Shown here: piece after piece, positions 51,215 to 59,866 of the stretch
Layout of the letters: every line of letters begins with the position of its first letter
Position numbering within the stretch: position 1 is the first letter of the stretch
NCBI RefSeq assembly: GCF_011752525.1
Contig: NZ_VWXI01000016.1
Coordinates: 62,001 to 126,000, forward strand
Reading direction: 5' to 3'
Source: Pantoea sp. Cy-639
GTDB lineage: Bacteria; Pseudomonadota; Gammaproteobacteria; Pseudomonadales; Pseudomonadaceae
Length of the DNA stretch: 64,000 nucleotides
Translations under genes and position numbers: made by a program
Notes under the pieces: model-generated
What the model was told of the DNA's origin: nothing
Databases searched by the model: none
Seen by the model: the letters and a program-made list of their open reading frames with translations, nothing else

Positions 51215-53095
51215 TCAGACTTTCTGGTACAGCTGGCTGCCTTCCTGGCGGAACCGCTCGGCCTGCTCGCGCATGCCCTGCTCGACCGTCACGTCCACGG
51301 TGTCGATCTTGGCGGCGTACTCGCGGACTTCCTGGGTGATCTTCATCGAGCAGAACTTCGGCCCGCACATCGAGCAGAAGTGCGCGACCTTGGCCGACTC
51401 CTTCGGCAATGTCTCGTCATGGAAGGCCCGTGCGGTGTCCGGGTCCAGGCCCAGGTTGAACTGGTCTTCCCAGCGGAACTCGAAGCGCGCCTTGGACAGC
51501 GCGTTGTCGCGGATCTGCGCGCCCGGGTGGCCCTTGGCAAGGTCGGCGGCGTGCGCGGCGATCTTGTAGGTGATGATGCCGGTCTTGACGTCGTCCTTGT
51601 TCGGCAGGCCGAGGTGCTCCTTGGGCGTGACGTAGCAGAGCATCGCGCACCCGAACCAGCCGATCATCGCCGCGCCGATACCGGACGTGATGTGGTCGTA
51701 GCCCGGGGCGATATCGGTGGTCAGCGGGCCGAGGGTATAGAACGGCGCTTCGTCGCAGCACTCCAGCTGCTTGTCCATGTTTTCCTTGATCAATTGCATC
51801 GGCACATGGCCGGGGCCTTCGATCATGCACTGCACGTCGTGCTTCCAGGCGATCTTGGTCAGCTCGCCGAGGGTTTCCAGCTCACCGAACTGGGCGGCGT
51901 CATTGGCGTCGGCGATCGAGCCCGGGCGCAGGCCGTCGCCCAGCGAGAAGCTGACATCGTAGGCCTTCATGATTTCGCAGATCTCGTCGAAGTGCGTGTA
52001 CAGGAAGTTTTCTTTGTGGTGCGCCAGGCACCATTTGGCCATGATCGAGCCGCCGCGACTGACGATGCCGGTGACGCGCTTGGCGGTCAGCGGCACGTAG
52101 CGCAGCAGCACGCCAGCGTGGATGGTGAAGTAGTCCACGCCTTGCTCGGCCTGTTCGATCAGGGTGTCGCGGAACAGCTCCCAGGTCAGGTCCTCGGCGA
52201 CGCCGCCGACCTTTTCCAGGGCCTGGTAGATCGGCACGGTACCGATCGGCACCGGCGAGTTGCGGATGATCCACTCGCGGGTCTCGTGAATGTGCTTGCC
52301 GGTGGACAGGTCCATGACCGTGTCGGAACCCCAGCGGATGCCCCAGGTCAGCTTGGCCACTTCTTCCTCGATCGAGGAACCCAGGGCGCTGTTGCCGATG
52401 TTGCCGTTGATCTTCACCAGGAAGTTGCGGCCGATGATCATCGGCTCCAGCTCGGTGTGGTTGATGTTGGCCGGGATGATCGCGCGGCCACGGGCGATCT
52501 CTTCGCGGACGAACTCGGCAGTGATCTCTTTCGGAATGCTGGCGCCGAAGCTATGGCCGGCGTGCTGCTGGTCGAGCAGGCCGGCGGCGCGGGCTTCCTG
52601 CAGCTTCATGTTCTCGCGGATGGCGACGTATTCCATCTCGGCGGTGATGATGCCCTGACGGGCATAGTGCATCTGCGTGACGTTGGCGCCGGCCTTGGCC
52701 CGGCGCGGATTGCGCACGTGGGCGAAGCGCAGCTTGGTCAGCTCGGCGTCGTTCAGCCGCTGCTGGCCGAAATTCGAGCTCAGGCCTTCGAGGCGCTCGG
52801 TGTCGCCGCGGGCGTCGATCCACGCCGAGCGTACATCGCCCAGGCCCTTGCGCACGTCGATGATGACATTGGGGTCGGTATACGGGCCAGAGGTGTCATA
52901 GACCAGCACCGGGGCGTTCTGCTCGCCGCCGAAGTCGGTGGGCGTGTCGTGCAGGCTGATCTCGCGCATGGGCACGCGAATGTCGGGGCGCGAGCCCTGG
53001 ACATAGACCTTGCGCGAATTGGGCAAGGGTTGCACGGACTGCTGATCGACTTGCGCCGACTCGCTGAGGTGGGTCGTTTTTTCTTGTTTGCTCAT
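51215..53095 (-). CDS. thiC: Phosphomethylpyrimidine synthase ThiC
   Basis: Radical-SAM enzyme that converts AIR to HMP phosphate for thiamine synthesis. The 626-aa product is full length. The C-terminal cluster motif CSMCGPKFC is present near residue 580, and MHYARQGIITAEMEYVAIRENM is the family block. The start is the ATG at 53095. A TPP riboswitch lies 169 nt upstream on the same strand, so the gene is switched off when thiamine is sufficient. cytX follows. Confidence 0.98.
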   Translation of the reverse strand: MSKQEKTTHLSESAQVDQQSVQPLPNSRKVYVQGSRPDIRVPMREISLHDTPTDFGGEQNAPVLVYDTSGPYTDPNVIIDVRKGLGDVRSAWIDARGDTERLEGLSSNFGQQRLNDAELTKLRFAHVRNPRRAKAGANVTQMHYARQGIITAEMEYVAIRENMKLQEARAAGLLDQQHAGHSFGASIPKEITAEFVREEIARGRAIIPANINHTELEPMIIGRNFLVKINGNIGNSALGSSIEEEVAKLTWGIRWGSDTVMDLSTGKHIHETREWIIRNSPVPIGTVPIYQALEKVGGVAEDLTWELFRDTLIEQAEQGVDYFTIHAGVLLRYVPLTAKRVTGIVSRGGSIMAKWCLAHHKENFLYTHFDEICEIMKAYDVSFSLGDGLRPGSIADANDAAQFGELETLGELTKIAWKHDVQCMIEGPGHVPMQLIKENMDKQLECCDEAPFYTLGPLTTDIAPGYDHITSGIGAAMIGWFGCAMLCYVTPKEHLGLPNKDDVKTGIITYKIAAHAADLAKGHPGAQIRDNALSKARFEFRWEDQFNLGLDPDTARAFHDETLPKESAKVAHFCSMCGPKFCSMKITQEVREYAAKIDTVDVTVEQGMREQAERFRQEGSQLYQKV

Positions 53096-53158
53096 CACAG
53101 GCTCTCCAGACAGCTTCCAGGCGGTGGAATGTCGGGGTGAACCTGAAAAGGCATGGAA

Positions 53159-53175
53159 GCACGCGTGACGCGTGC
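53159..53175 (-). promoter_or_regulatory. Candidate expression-platform hairpin in the thiC leader
   Basis: gcacgcg-tca-cgcgtgc (minus strand) sits between the TPP aptamer and the thiC start. A short T-rich stretch follows some nucleotides later. It could be the switching terminator or just a structural part of the leader; the sequence does not decide. Confidence 0.4.
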
Positions 53176-53263
53176 AGTGCCGGACATGGGGTGCCTTGGG
53201 CTGCAAGCAGCCGTGGCGATCCCGGACCTGGCACAAGAGGCTCCCGGGAAGTGAGAGCAATCT

Positions 53264-53348
53264 TGTTCCCTACGCAGGCGCTAACCTGATCAGGTTCAAC
53301 GGGATCCGCACCTCTGCGATCTCAGCCTTTGCTTCAAGGCACCCCGAC
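53264..53348 (-). ncRNA. TPP riboswitch (THI element) upstream of thiC
   Basis: The minus strand carries the conserved aptamer marks in order: a gtcggggtgcc opening, ctgaga, and the 3' element ending in acctgatcaggtta with gggaa. They lie in the 422-nt gap between thiC and tolC. The element senses thiamine pyrophosphate and, in proteobacteria, usually lowers thiC translation or transcription. The remaining leader to thiC is about 168 nt. Confidence 0.93.
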
Positions 53349-53360
53349 AAGAACATGCGC

Positions 53361-53390
53361 AGTCTAGACTGGACGGGTCGGCAAAGCCAA
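53361..53390 (-). promoter_or_regulatory. Candidate sigma-70 promoter of thiC
   Basis: TTGGCT-N18-TAGACT on the minus strand lies just upstream of the TPP riboswitch, placing the start of transcription near the aptamer. Each box matches 4 of 6 consensus positions. Confidence 0.5.
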
Positions 53391-53517
53391 GCGGCGTGAA
53401 TCCAGGCGTGACAAATGGCACAAGCGGCGGATTGTTGCCGGGGACGTGCGACACTACACTGGCCCATCGCTCGATACCCGACAGTACAGTAAATAAAATT
53501 TGATCAAGGATTGCCCT

Positions 53518-54954
53518 ATGCTGCGCAAACTCTCACTGGCGATTGCCGTGTCTTGTGCGTCCAACGGAGTGGCGTGGGCGGTGGACACGCCCACGACGGT
53601 GAAAACCGACCTGGTCAGCGTCTACCAGGAAGCGGTCGACAACAACGCCGACCTGGCTGCCGCACGCGCCGACTACGGCGCCCGTCGCGAAGTGGTGCCC
53701 CAGGCCCGCGCCGGCCTGTTGCCGAACCTGTCGGCCGGTGCCGAAATGATGAACACCCGCACCAAGTTCGACGAACCCTCCGCCACCTCCAGCCGCAGCG
53801 GCAATTCCTGGAGCGCCACCCTGGCCCAGCCGATCTTCCGCGCCGACCGCTGGTTCCAGTTGCAGGCAGCCGAAGCGGTCAACGAGCAGGCTGCGCTGGA
53901 GCTGTCGGCCACCGAGCAGAACCTGATCCTGCAGACCGCCGAGAACTACTTCGCCGTGTTGCGCGCCCAGGACAACCTGGCCTCCACCAAAGCCGAGGAG
54001 GCGGCGTTCAAGCGCCAGCTGGACCAGTCGAACGAACGCTTCGATGTCGGCCTCTCGGACAAGACCGACGTGCTGCAGTCCCAGGCCAGCTACGACACCG
54101 CACGCGCCAACCGGATCATCGCCGAGCGCCAGGTGCAGGATGCCTTCGAGGCCTTGATCACCCTGACCAACCGCCAGTACACCGCGATCCAGGGCGTGGT
54201 CCATACCCTGCCGGTCCAGGTACCGACGCCCAACGACGCCAAGGCCTGGGTCGAGACTGCCGGGCGGCAGAACCTCAACCTGCTGGCCACCAACCACGCC
54301 GTCGCCGCCGCCGAGGAGACCGTGCGCCAGCGCAAGGCCGGCCATGCCCCGACCCTCGATGCAGTGGCCAAGTACCAGAAGGGCGACAACGACAACCTGG
54401 GCTTCTCGAACTCGGCAGCGCTGCCGAACGTGCACTATGGCAACGACGTGGCGCAGACCAGTGTCGGCCTGCAACTGAACATCCCGATCTACAGCGGCGG
54501 GCTGACCAGTTCGCAGGTACGCGAAGCCTATTCGCGCCTGACCCAGAGCGAGCAGCAGCGCGAGAGCCTGCGCCGCCAGGTAGTGGAGAACACCCGCAAC
54601 CTGCACCGCGCGGTGAACACCGATGTCGAGCAGGTACAGGCGCGCAAGCAGTCGATCATCTCCAACCAGAGCGCGCTGGAAGCCACCGAGATCGGCTACC
54701 AGGTCGGTACCCGCAACATCGTCGACGTGCTCGACGCCCAGCGCCAGCTCTACACCTCGGTGCGCGACTACAACAACAGCCGCTACGACTACATCCTCGA
54801 CAACCTGCGCCTGAAGCAGGCGGCCGGCACCCTGAGCCCCCAGGACCTGCAGGACCTTGGCCGCTACCTGAAATCCGACTACAACCCGGACAAGGACTTC
54901 CTGCCACCTGACCTGGCGGCCGCGGCGGCAAAGAACTTCGAACGCCGGCCGTGA
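53518..54954 (+). CDS. tolC: TolC-family outer-membrane channel
   Basis: Outer-membrane exit duct for tripartite efflux pumps and type I secretion. The 478-aa product has a signal peptide (about 1-22, cleavage after AWA) and two OEP repeats with long helical segments rich in Gln/Glu/Ala. The VGLQLNIPIYSGGLTSSQVREA block is typical of TolC rather than OprM (no lipobox). The start is the ATG at 53518 with aagga 7 nt upstream. It stands alone, divergent from thiC; the partner pumps lie elsewhere. Confidence 0.93.
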   Translation: MLRKLSLAIAVSCASNGVAWAVDTPTTVKTDLVSVYQEAVDNNADLAAARADYGARREVVPQARAGLLPNLSAGAEMMNTRTKFDEPSATSSRSGNSWSATLAQPIFRADRWFQLQAAEAVNEQAALELSATEQNLILQTAENYFAVLRAQDNLASTKAEEAAFKRQLDQSNERFDVGLSDKTDVLQSQASYDTARANRIIAERQVQDAFEALITLTNRQYTAIQGVVHTLPVQVPTPNDAKAWVETAGRQNLNLLATNHAVAAAEETVRQRKAGHAPTLDAVAKYQKGDNDNLGFSNSAALPNVHYGNDVAQTSVGLQLNIPIYSGGLTSSQVREAYSRLTQSEQQRESLRRQVVENTRNLHRAVNTDVEQVQARKQSIISNQSALEATEIGYQVGTRNIVDVLDAQRQLYTSVRDYNNSRYDYILDNLRLKQAAGTLSPQDLQDLGRYLKSDYNPDKDFLPPDLAAAAAKNFERRP

Positions 54955-54969
54955 AGACGATGCACCACC

Positions 54970-55054
54970 TGTAGGAGCGGGCCCCGCGACAGGGCCCGAT
55001 CAGGCAGTGATGCTGTCTGGTCGGACGCTATCGCGGGGCAAGCCCACTGCCACG
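54970..55054. repeat. Degenerate REP pair after tolC
   Basis: gtaggagcgggccccgcga and, about 45 nt later, tatcgcggggcaagcccac form a broken inverted REP pair in the convergent gap with waaA. The second arm keeps the core shared with the pair at 12208-12286. Confidence 0.55.
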
Positions 55055-55073
55055 AGCACCTGCAGGATCATCA

Positions 55074-56345
55074 TCAGCCCAGAAATCGCCCCAACCCATC
55101 CAGCAAGCGCTGCAACGCCCCCTGGTTGGCCTGCATCACCGCCCTGCCCGCCTCGCCCATGCGCCGCGCATCCTGCGGCAGCTCGATCAGGCGCCGGACC
55201 GCGCCGGCCAGGCCCTCGGCATCGTCCACCTGCTGCAACGCCCCGGCCTCGCGCAACATCGCGCTGATCTCGAGGAAGTTGAACACATGCGGCCCCATGA
55301 TCACCGGCAGCGCCAGCGCCGCGGGCTCCAGCGGGTTATGCCCGCCGGTGGGCAGCAGGCTGCCACCGACGAAGGCGATGTCGGCCAGGGCATACAGGAA
55401 CAGCAATTCACCCATGGTGTCACCCAGCAACACCTGGGTTGCAGCCTCGACCGCGGTACCGCCAGAACGACGAACCGTGGCGAACTGCTCGGCGCACAAC
55501 CCGTACACGGCATTGAACCGCTCGGGGTGGCGCGGTACCAGGATCAACAGCGCATCGCTGTGCACCTTGAGCAGCTCGCGATGCGCCGCGAGGATCAGCG
55601 CGTCCTCGCCTTCATGGGTACTGGCCGCGATCCAGAGCGGCCGCTGCACGGCGTTCCACTGCTCGCGCAGGGCCCGGGCACGGGGCAGCAACTGGTCGTC
55701 GATCTTCAGGTCGAACTTGATCGAACCGGTCACCTGCACGCACCCAGGGCGCGCGCCAAGGTCGCGAAAACGCTGGCCCTCGGTTTCGGTCTGCACGGCG
55801 ATCAGGCTCATCTCGGCCAGCATCGGCCGAGTCAGCCCGGCAAACCGTGCGTAGCCACGCGCCGAGCGCGCGGACAACCGCGCATTGGCCAGTGCCACCG
55901 GGATGCCGCGCTTGGCGCACTGGTGGATATGGTTGGGCCACAACTCGGTTTCCATGATGATGCCCAACTGCGGCCGCACATGGTCGAGGAAGCGCCCTGC
56001 CGCCCACGGCAGGTCATAGGGCAGGTAGCAGTGCTGCACCCGCGGCTCGTCGCCGAACATCGCGCGGATACGTTCCGAGCCGGTCGGGGTCATGCAGGTG
56101 AGCGTGATCGGCAAGTCTGGATACTGCTTGAGCAAGGCCCGCACCATCGGCGCGGCAGCAATGCTTTCACCCACCGACACCGCGTGCACCCAGATACCGC
56201 CCTGGCGCATCGGCGGCAACCCGCAGGCGAAGCGCTCGGCGATGCGCTGGCGATAGGCCGGCGCCTTGCGCCCACGCAGGAACAGGCGTAGCGCGACCAG
56301 CGGCAGGCCCAGGTGAAACAACAGGGTATAGAGAGTTCTGTTCAT
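55074..56345 (-). CDS. waaA: 3-deoxy-D-manno-octulosonic acid transferase WaaA
   Basis: Inner-membrane glycosyltransferase that adds Kdo residues to lipid A precursor, essential for LPS core. The 423-aa product has an N-terminal hydrophobic anchor (about 4-20), the WVHAVSVGE motif near residue 52, and METELWPNHI (residues about 120-130). The C-terminal GGSLLPTGGHNPLEPAA donor-binding block completes it. The ATG at 56345 (MNRTLYTLLFHLG) was chosen over a slightly longer frame. It is placed away from hldE and msbA but in the same LPS neighbourhood. Confidence 0.97.
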   Translation of the reverse strand: MNRTLYTLLFHLGLPLVALRLFLRGRKAPAYRQRIAERFACGLPPMRQGGIWVHAVSVGESIAAAPMVRALLKQYPDLPITLTCMTPTGSERIRAMFGDEPRVQHCYLPYDLPWAAGRFLDHVRPQLGIIMETELWPNHIHQCAKRGIPVALANARLSARSARGYARFAGLTRPMLAEMSLIAVQTETEGQRFRDLGARPGCVQVTGSIKFDLKIDDQLLPRARALREQWNAVQRPLWIAASTHEGEDALILAAHRELLKVHSDALLILVPRHPERFNAVYGLCAEQFATVRRSGGTAVEAATQVLLGDTMGELLFLYALADIAFVGGSLLPTGGHNPLEPAALALPVIMGPHVFNFLEISAMLREAGALQQVDDAEGLAGAVRRLIELPQDARRMGEAGRAVMQANQGALQRLLDGLGRFLG

Positions 56346-56397
56346 GGCGGCGGAGTTTACTAGGAAGCGGCGCAAAAGGCCTGCGCCGGGTCAGCCT

Positions 56398-57288
56398 TCA
56401 ACCGATCGCCCGCAGGTGCACGGCGAAACGTTCGGCCAGCCACTGCGCGGCCGGCCCCAGTGGCGCATCGCGCCGCCAGGCCAGCTCCGCGACCAACGCA
56501 GGCGGGCGCCATTCGCTGTCGAGCTCGACCATCTGCGCCTGATAGGTCGGGTACTGCACCACGTGCCGAGGCAGCCAGGCCCAGCCCAGCCCCCGCATCA
56601 GCAGTTCGGCCATGGCGTAGAAGCTGTCGGCGCGCCAGACTTGCGGACTGATCGCCTCGCCTCCTGGATAACCGCTCTGCTGCGGGGTGATCAGCAACTG
56701 GCGGTGGCGTGCCAGTTGCTGGCGGCTGACCTTGGCCAGACGCGCCAGCGGGTGGTCGATGGCGCACACGGTGACCATCTCGACACTGCCCAGGGCGCGC
56801 CGCTCGAGCGAAGCGGGAATGCTCTCGTGATGAAAGAACAGACCCAGGTCGGCGCGCCGCTCCAGCAGTTTGCGCGCCACGTCGCCCTGGGCACCGCTGG
56901 CCAGTTGCACTTCGAGGTAGGGATAGCGCGCGGCCAGTTCGTCGAGGCTGTCGATCACCGGCTGGTAAGGCATGGCCTCGTCCTGGGCCACTCGCAGCAA
57001 CGGCTCCTGTCCGCGCATCAGGGCGAGCGCGCGACCGTCCAGGCGCTCGCACTGGCGCAACAGTTCGCGGGCATCCTCCAGCAGCGTGGCGCCACTCTCG
57101 GTCAGACGCGGCTGGCGGCCGCTGCTACGCTCGAACAGGGTCACGCCCAGGTCCGTCTCGAGCAGCGCGATGGCGTTGCTCACTGCCGACTGCGCCTTGC
57201 GCTGCTCGCGGGCCACGGCCGAGAACGAACGCAGCTCGGCGGTGCGTACGAATAGACGAAGCTGCTCCAGATTCCACTGCTCGGGCAT
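56398..57288 (-). CDS. LysR-family transcriptional regulator
   Basis: 296-aa regulator with an N-terminal winged helix-turn-helix (LRLFVRTAELRSFSAVAREQRKAQSAVSNAIALLE, about residues 10-44). The LysR substrate-binding domain follows. It is divergent from the SMR transporter gene with an 89-nt gap, so it probably controls that gene and itself; this is inference from the usual LysR layout. The ligand is unknown. Confidence 0.93.
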   Translation of the reverse strand: MPEQWNLEQLRLFVRTAELRSFSAVAREQRKAQSAVSNAIALLETDLGVTLFERSSGRQPRLTESGATLLEDARELLRQCERLDGRALALMRGQEPLLRVAQDEAMPYQPVIDSLDELAARYPYLEVQLASGAQGDVARKLLERRADLGLFFHHESIPASLERRALGSVEMVTVCAIDHPLARLAKVSRQQLARHRQLLITPQQSGYPGGEAISPQVWRADSFYAMAELLMRGLGWAWLPRHVVQYPTYQAQMVELDSEWRPPALVAELAWRRDAPLGPAAQWLAERFAVHLRAIG

Positions 57289-57377
57289 GACAACCTATCT
57301 CCAATACAGATAGGAAATGACTTTACCGCATCCAGGGATCCCCTAGAATGCCCGACCAGCAACGGAGAACCCGCCCC

Positions 57378-57710
57378 ATGAACGCCTATACCTATCTCGC
57401 CATAGCCATTTGCGCCGAAGTCATCGCCACCGCCTCGATGAAAGCGGTCAAGGGCCTGAGCACACCGCTGCCGTTGCTGCTGATGGTGTGCGGCTATGGC
57501 GTCGCGTTCTGGATGCTGACCCTGGTGGTGCGCAGCATCCCGGTGGGCATCGCCTATGCCATCTGGTCGGGGCTGGGTATCGTGCTGATCAGCGTCGCGG
57601 CACTGGTGATCTACGGGCAGAAGCTGGATGTGCCGGCCATGCTGGGCATGGCCATGATCGTCGGCGGCGTGGTGGTGATCCAGGTGTTCTCCAATACCGC
57701 CGGGCATTGA
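57378..57710 (+). CDS. SMR-family multidrug efflux transporter (EmrE-like)
   Basis: 110-aa inner-membrane protein with four helices. The essential Glu14 in helix 1 (AICAEVIATASMKA), the SIPVGIAYAIWSGLG block and the C-terminal helix fit EmrE/QacE drug/H+ antiporters rather than SugE-type guanidinium exporters (an AYAIW region with the drug-type pattern). The ATG at 57378 has ggaga upstream. It is divergent from the LysR regulator. Confidence 0.9.
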   Translation: MNAYTYLAIAICAEVIATASMKAVKGLSTPLPLLLMVCGYGVAFWMLTLVVRSIPVGIAYAIWSGLGIVLISVAALVIYGQKLDVPAMLGMAMIVGGVVVIQVFSNTAGH

Positions 57711-57845
57711 TCCCTTGCCGGGGCCGGCCTGGGCGCGCCTGCTTCGCCAGCAAAGCGGGTTCCTGAGGTAGGCAGGTAGTGCGCAAGCCCGGTTGCAGCC
57801 ACAGCCTGTATACTGCGCACCTGTCCCAGTTTTCGAGGTGCCCGC

Positions 57846-59021
57846 ATGCCATCCGCCATTTCCACCGACGTGCTGATCGTCGGCGCCGGGGTCGCAGGCC
57901 TCTGGCTCAACGCCCGCCTGCGTCGCATGGGTTATTCGACAGTGCTGGTGGAGCGTGCAGGCCTCGGTGGCGAGCAGACCATCAAGTCCCAGGGCATCAT
58001 CCACGGTGGCACCAAGTACGCACTGCACGGCACCCTGACCGGCGCCTCCGAGGCCATTGCCGACATGCCGCGCCGCTGGCGCGAAGCACTGGCCGGCAGT
58101 GGTGAACTGGACCTGGGCGACACCCGCCTGCTGTCCGACGCCCACTACCTCTGGTCCCCCGGCACCCTGGCCGGCAACCTCACCAGCTTCTTCGCCAGCA
58201 AGGCCGTGCGCGGTCGGGTCGACCAGGTCAAGGGCGAACAGCTACCGCCCGCCCTGCAGGACCGCGCGTTCAAGGGCAAGGTCTATCGCCTCGCCGAACT
58301 GGTCATCGACGTTCCCAGCCTGCTGGCCAACCTTGCACGCCTTGCCGGCGACAGCCTGCTGGCCGGCGCGCGCATCGAGCCGCTGCGTGAGGGTGAAGCC
58401 CTGGTCGGACTGATCGTCGATGGCCGCGAGATCCGCGCGCAACGCATCGTCCTCAGCGCCGGCGGTGGCACCGAGGAACTGCTGCGCGCCCTTGGCCTCA
58501 GCCAACCGGCCATGCAGCGCCGCCCGCTGCACATGGTCCTGGCCAAAGGGCCGAACCTGAAGCCGCTGTATGCCCACTGCCTGGGCGGCGGCCCCAAGCC
58601 GCGCATCACCGTGACCACCCACCCGGCCGCCGACGGCCAGTGGGTCTGGTACCTCGGCGGCGACCTGGCCGAAGCCGACGGCGTGGCCCGCGAACCGGCC
58701 GAGCAGATCGCCGCGGCCCAGAAGGAAGTCGCCAGCCTGATGCCCTGGGTCGATCAGCGCCAGATTCGCTGGGCGACCTTGCGTATCGACCGCGCAGAAC
58801 CCGCGCAATCGGGCCTGGTGCGTCCGGACAACGCCTTCCTTGCCGAGCAGCAGCGCCTGCTGGTGGGCTGGCCGACCAAGCTGGCCCTGGCGCCGGACTT
58901 CAGCGACCGTGTACTGGCCAGCCTGGAGCGCGACGGCATTCGCCCGAGCGAGCAGCCCGTGCTGGCCGACCTGCCCCGCCCTCCGCTGGGCGTGCCGGCC
59001 TGGGAGCAACTGCTGCCATGA
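57846..59021 (+). CDS. FAD-dependent oxidoreductase (DAO-like)
   Basis: 391-aa soluble flavoprotein. The N-terminal dinucleotide fold is clear: VLIVGAGVAGLWLNARLRR, with an acidic residue (E) ending the second strand. The family is the DAO/glycerol-3-phosphate-dehydrogenase/L2HGDH group of two-domain oxidases. A later QGIIHGGTKYALHG segment and the C-terminal LLVGWPTKLALAPDFSDRV fit FAD contacts. The substrate is unknown. Its stop overlaps the start of the aldo-keto reductase gene by 4 nt (ATGA), which argues for a shared pathway. Confidence 0.88.
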   Translation: MPSAISTDVLIVGAGVAGLWLNARLRRMGYSTVLVERAGLGGEQTIKSQGIIHGGTKYALHGTLTGASEAIADMPRRWREALAGSGELDLGDTRLLSDAHYLWSPGTLAGNLTSFFASKAVRGRVDQVKGEQLPPALQDRAFKGKVYRLAELVIDVPSLLANLARLAGDSLLAGARIEPLREGEALVGLIVDGREIRAQRIVLSAGGGTEELLRALGLSQPAMQRRPLHMVLAKGPNLKPLYAHCLGGGPKPRITVTTHPAADGQWVWYLGGDLAEADGVAREPAEQIAAAQKEVASLMPWVDQRQIRWATLRIDRAEPAQSGLVRPDNAFLAEQQRLLVGWPTKLALAPDFSDRVLASLERDGIRPSEQPVLADLPRPPLGVPAWEQLLP

Positions 59022-59830
59022 GCCTGCCGACCCTGCACGATCATCATCGCCCGCTGGGCAGTACCGGCCTGCGGGTCTCGCCCCTGGGGCTGGGCACGGT
59101 CAAGCTTGGCCGCGACCAGGGGGTGAAATACCCCAACGGCTTCACCATTCCGGACGACGACACCGCCCGTCTGCTCCTCGCCCAGGCACGTGAGCTGGGC
59201 ATCAACCTGCTCGATACCGCCCCGGCCTACGGGCGTAGCGAGGAGCGCCTGGGCCCGCTGTTGCGCGACCAGCGCGATGAGTGGGTGATCGTCAGCAAGG
59301 TCGGCGAAGAGTTCGACAACGGCCAGTCGCACTTCGACTTCAGCGCCGCCCATACCCGCCGCTCGGTCGAACGCAGCCTGCAGCGCCTGGAAACCGACCG
59401 TATCGAGCTGGTGCTGGTGCACTCCGACGGCAACGACCTGGCGATCCTCGAGCAGGAAGACGTGTATGAGACCCTCGCCGCGCTCAAGCAGGAAGGCAAG
59501 ATTCTCGGCTATGGTTTCTCCGGCAAGACCGTCGCAGGCGGCCTGAAGGCCCTGGAGCAGGGCGACTGCGCCATGGTCACCTACAACCTCAACGAGCAAG
59601 CGGAACGTCCGGTGCTGGACTACGCTGCCGAGCACGGCAAGGCCATCCTGGTGAAGAAGGCACTGGCCAGCGGCCATATCTGCCTGGCACCAGGCGTCGA
59701 CCCGGTGCAGGCCAGTTTCGAGATGCTGTTTGCCCATCCGGGCGTGAACAGTGCCATCGTCGGGACCATCAACCCGGTACACCTGGCCCATAACGTGGCC
59801 ACTGTCGCCCGCATCCTGGGCCGGCCCTGA
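59018..59830 (+). CDS. Aldo/keto reductase
   Basis: 270-aa TIM-barrel NADPH-dependent oxidoreductase. The catalytic tetrad is visible: Asp and Tyr in NLLDTAPAYGRSE, Lys in VIVSKVG, His in LVLVHSDG. The C-terminal half carries the cofactor loop around AIVGTINPVHLAHN. Translation is coupled to the FAD oxidoreductase by a 4-nt overlap. The substrate cannot be inferred. It is followed 36 nt later by the Nudix-like gene. Confidence 0.92.
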   Translation: MSLPTLHDHHRPLGSTGLRVSPLGLGTVKLGRDQGVKYPNGFTIPDDDTARLLLAQARELGINLLDTAPAYGRSEERLGPLLRDQRDEWVIVSKVGEEFDNGQSHFDFSAAHTRRSVERSLQRLETDRIELVLVHSDGNDLAILEQEDVYETLAALKQEGKILGYGFSGKTVAGGLKALEQGDCAMVTYNLNEQAERPVLDYAAEHGKAILVKKALASGHICLAPGVDPVQASFEMLFAHPGVNSAIVGTINPVHLAHNVATVARILGRP

Positions 59831-59866
59831 GCCACCCGGGCGGCAGCCACTGCAAGGAGGAGCCTC

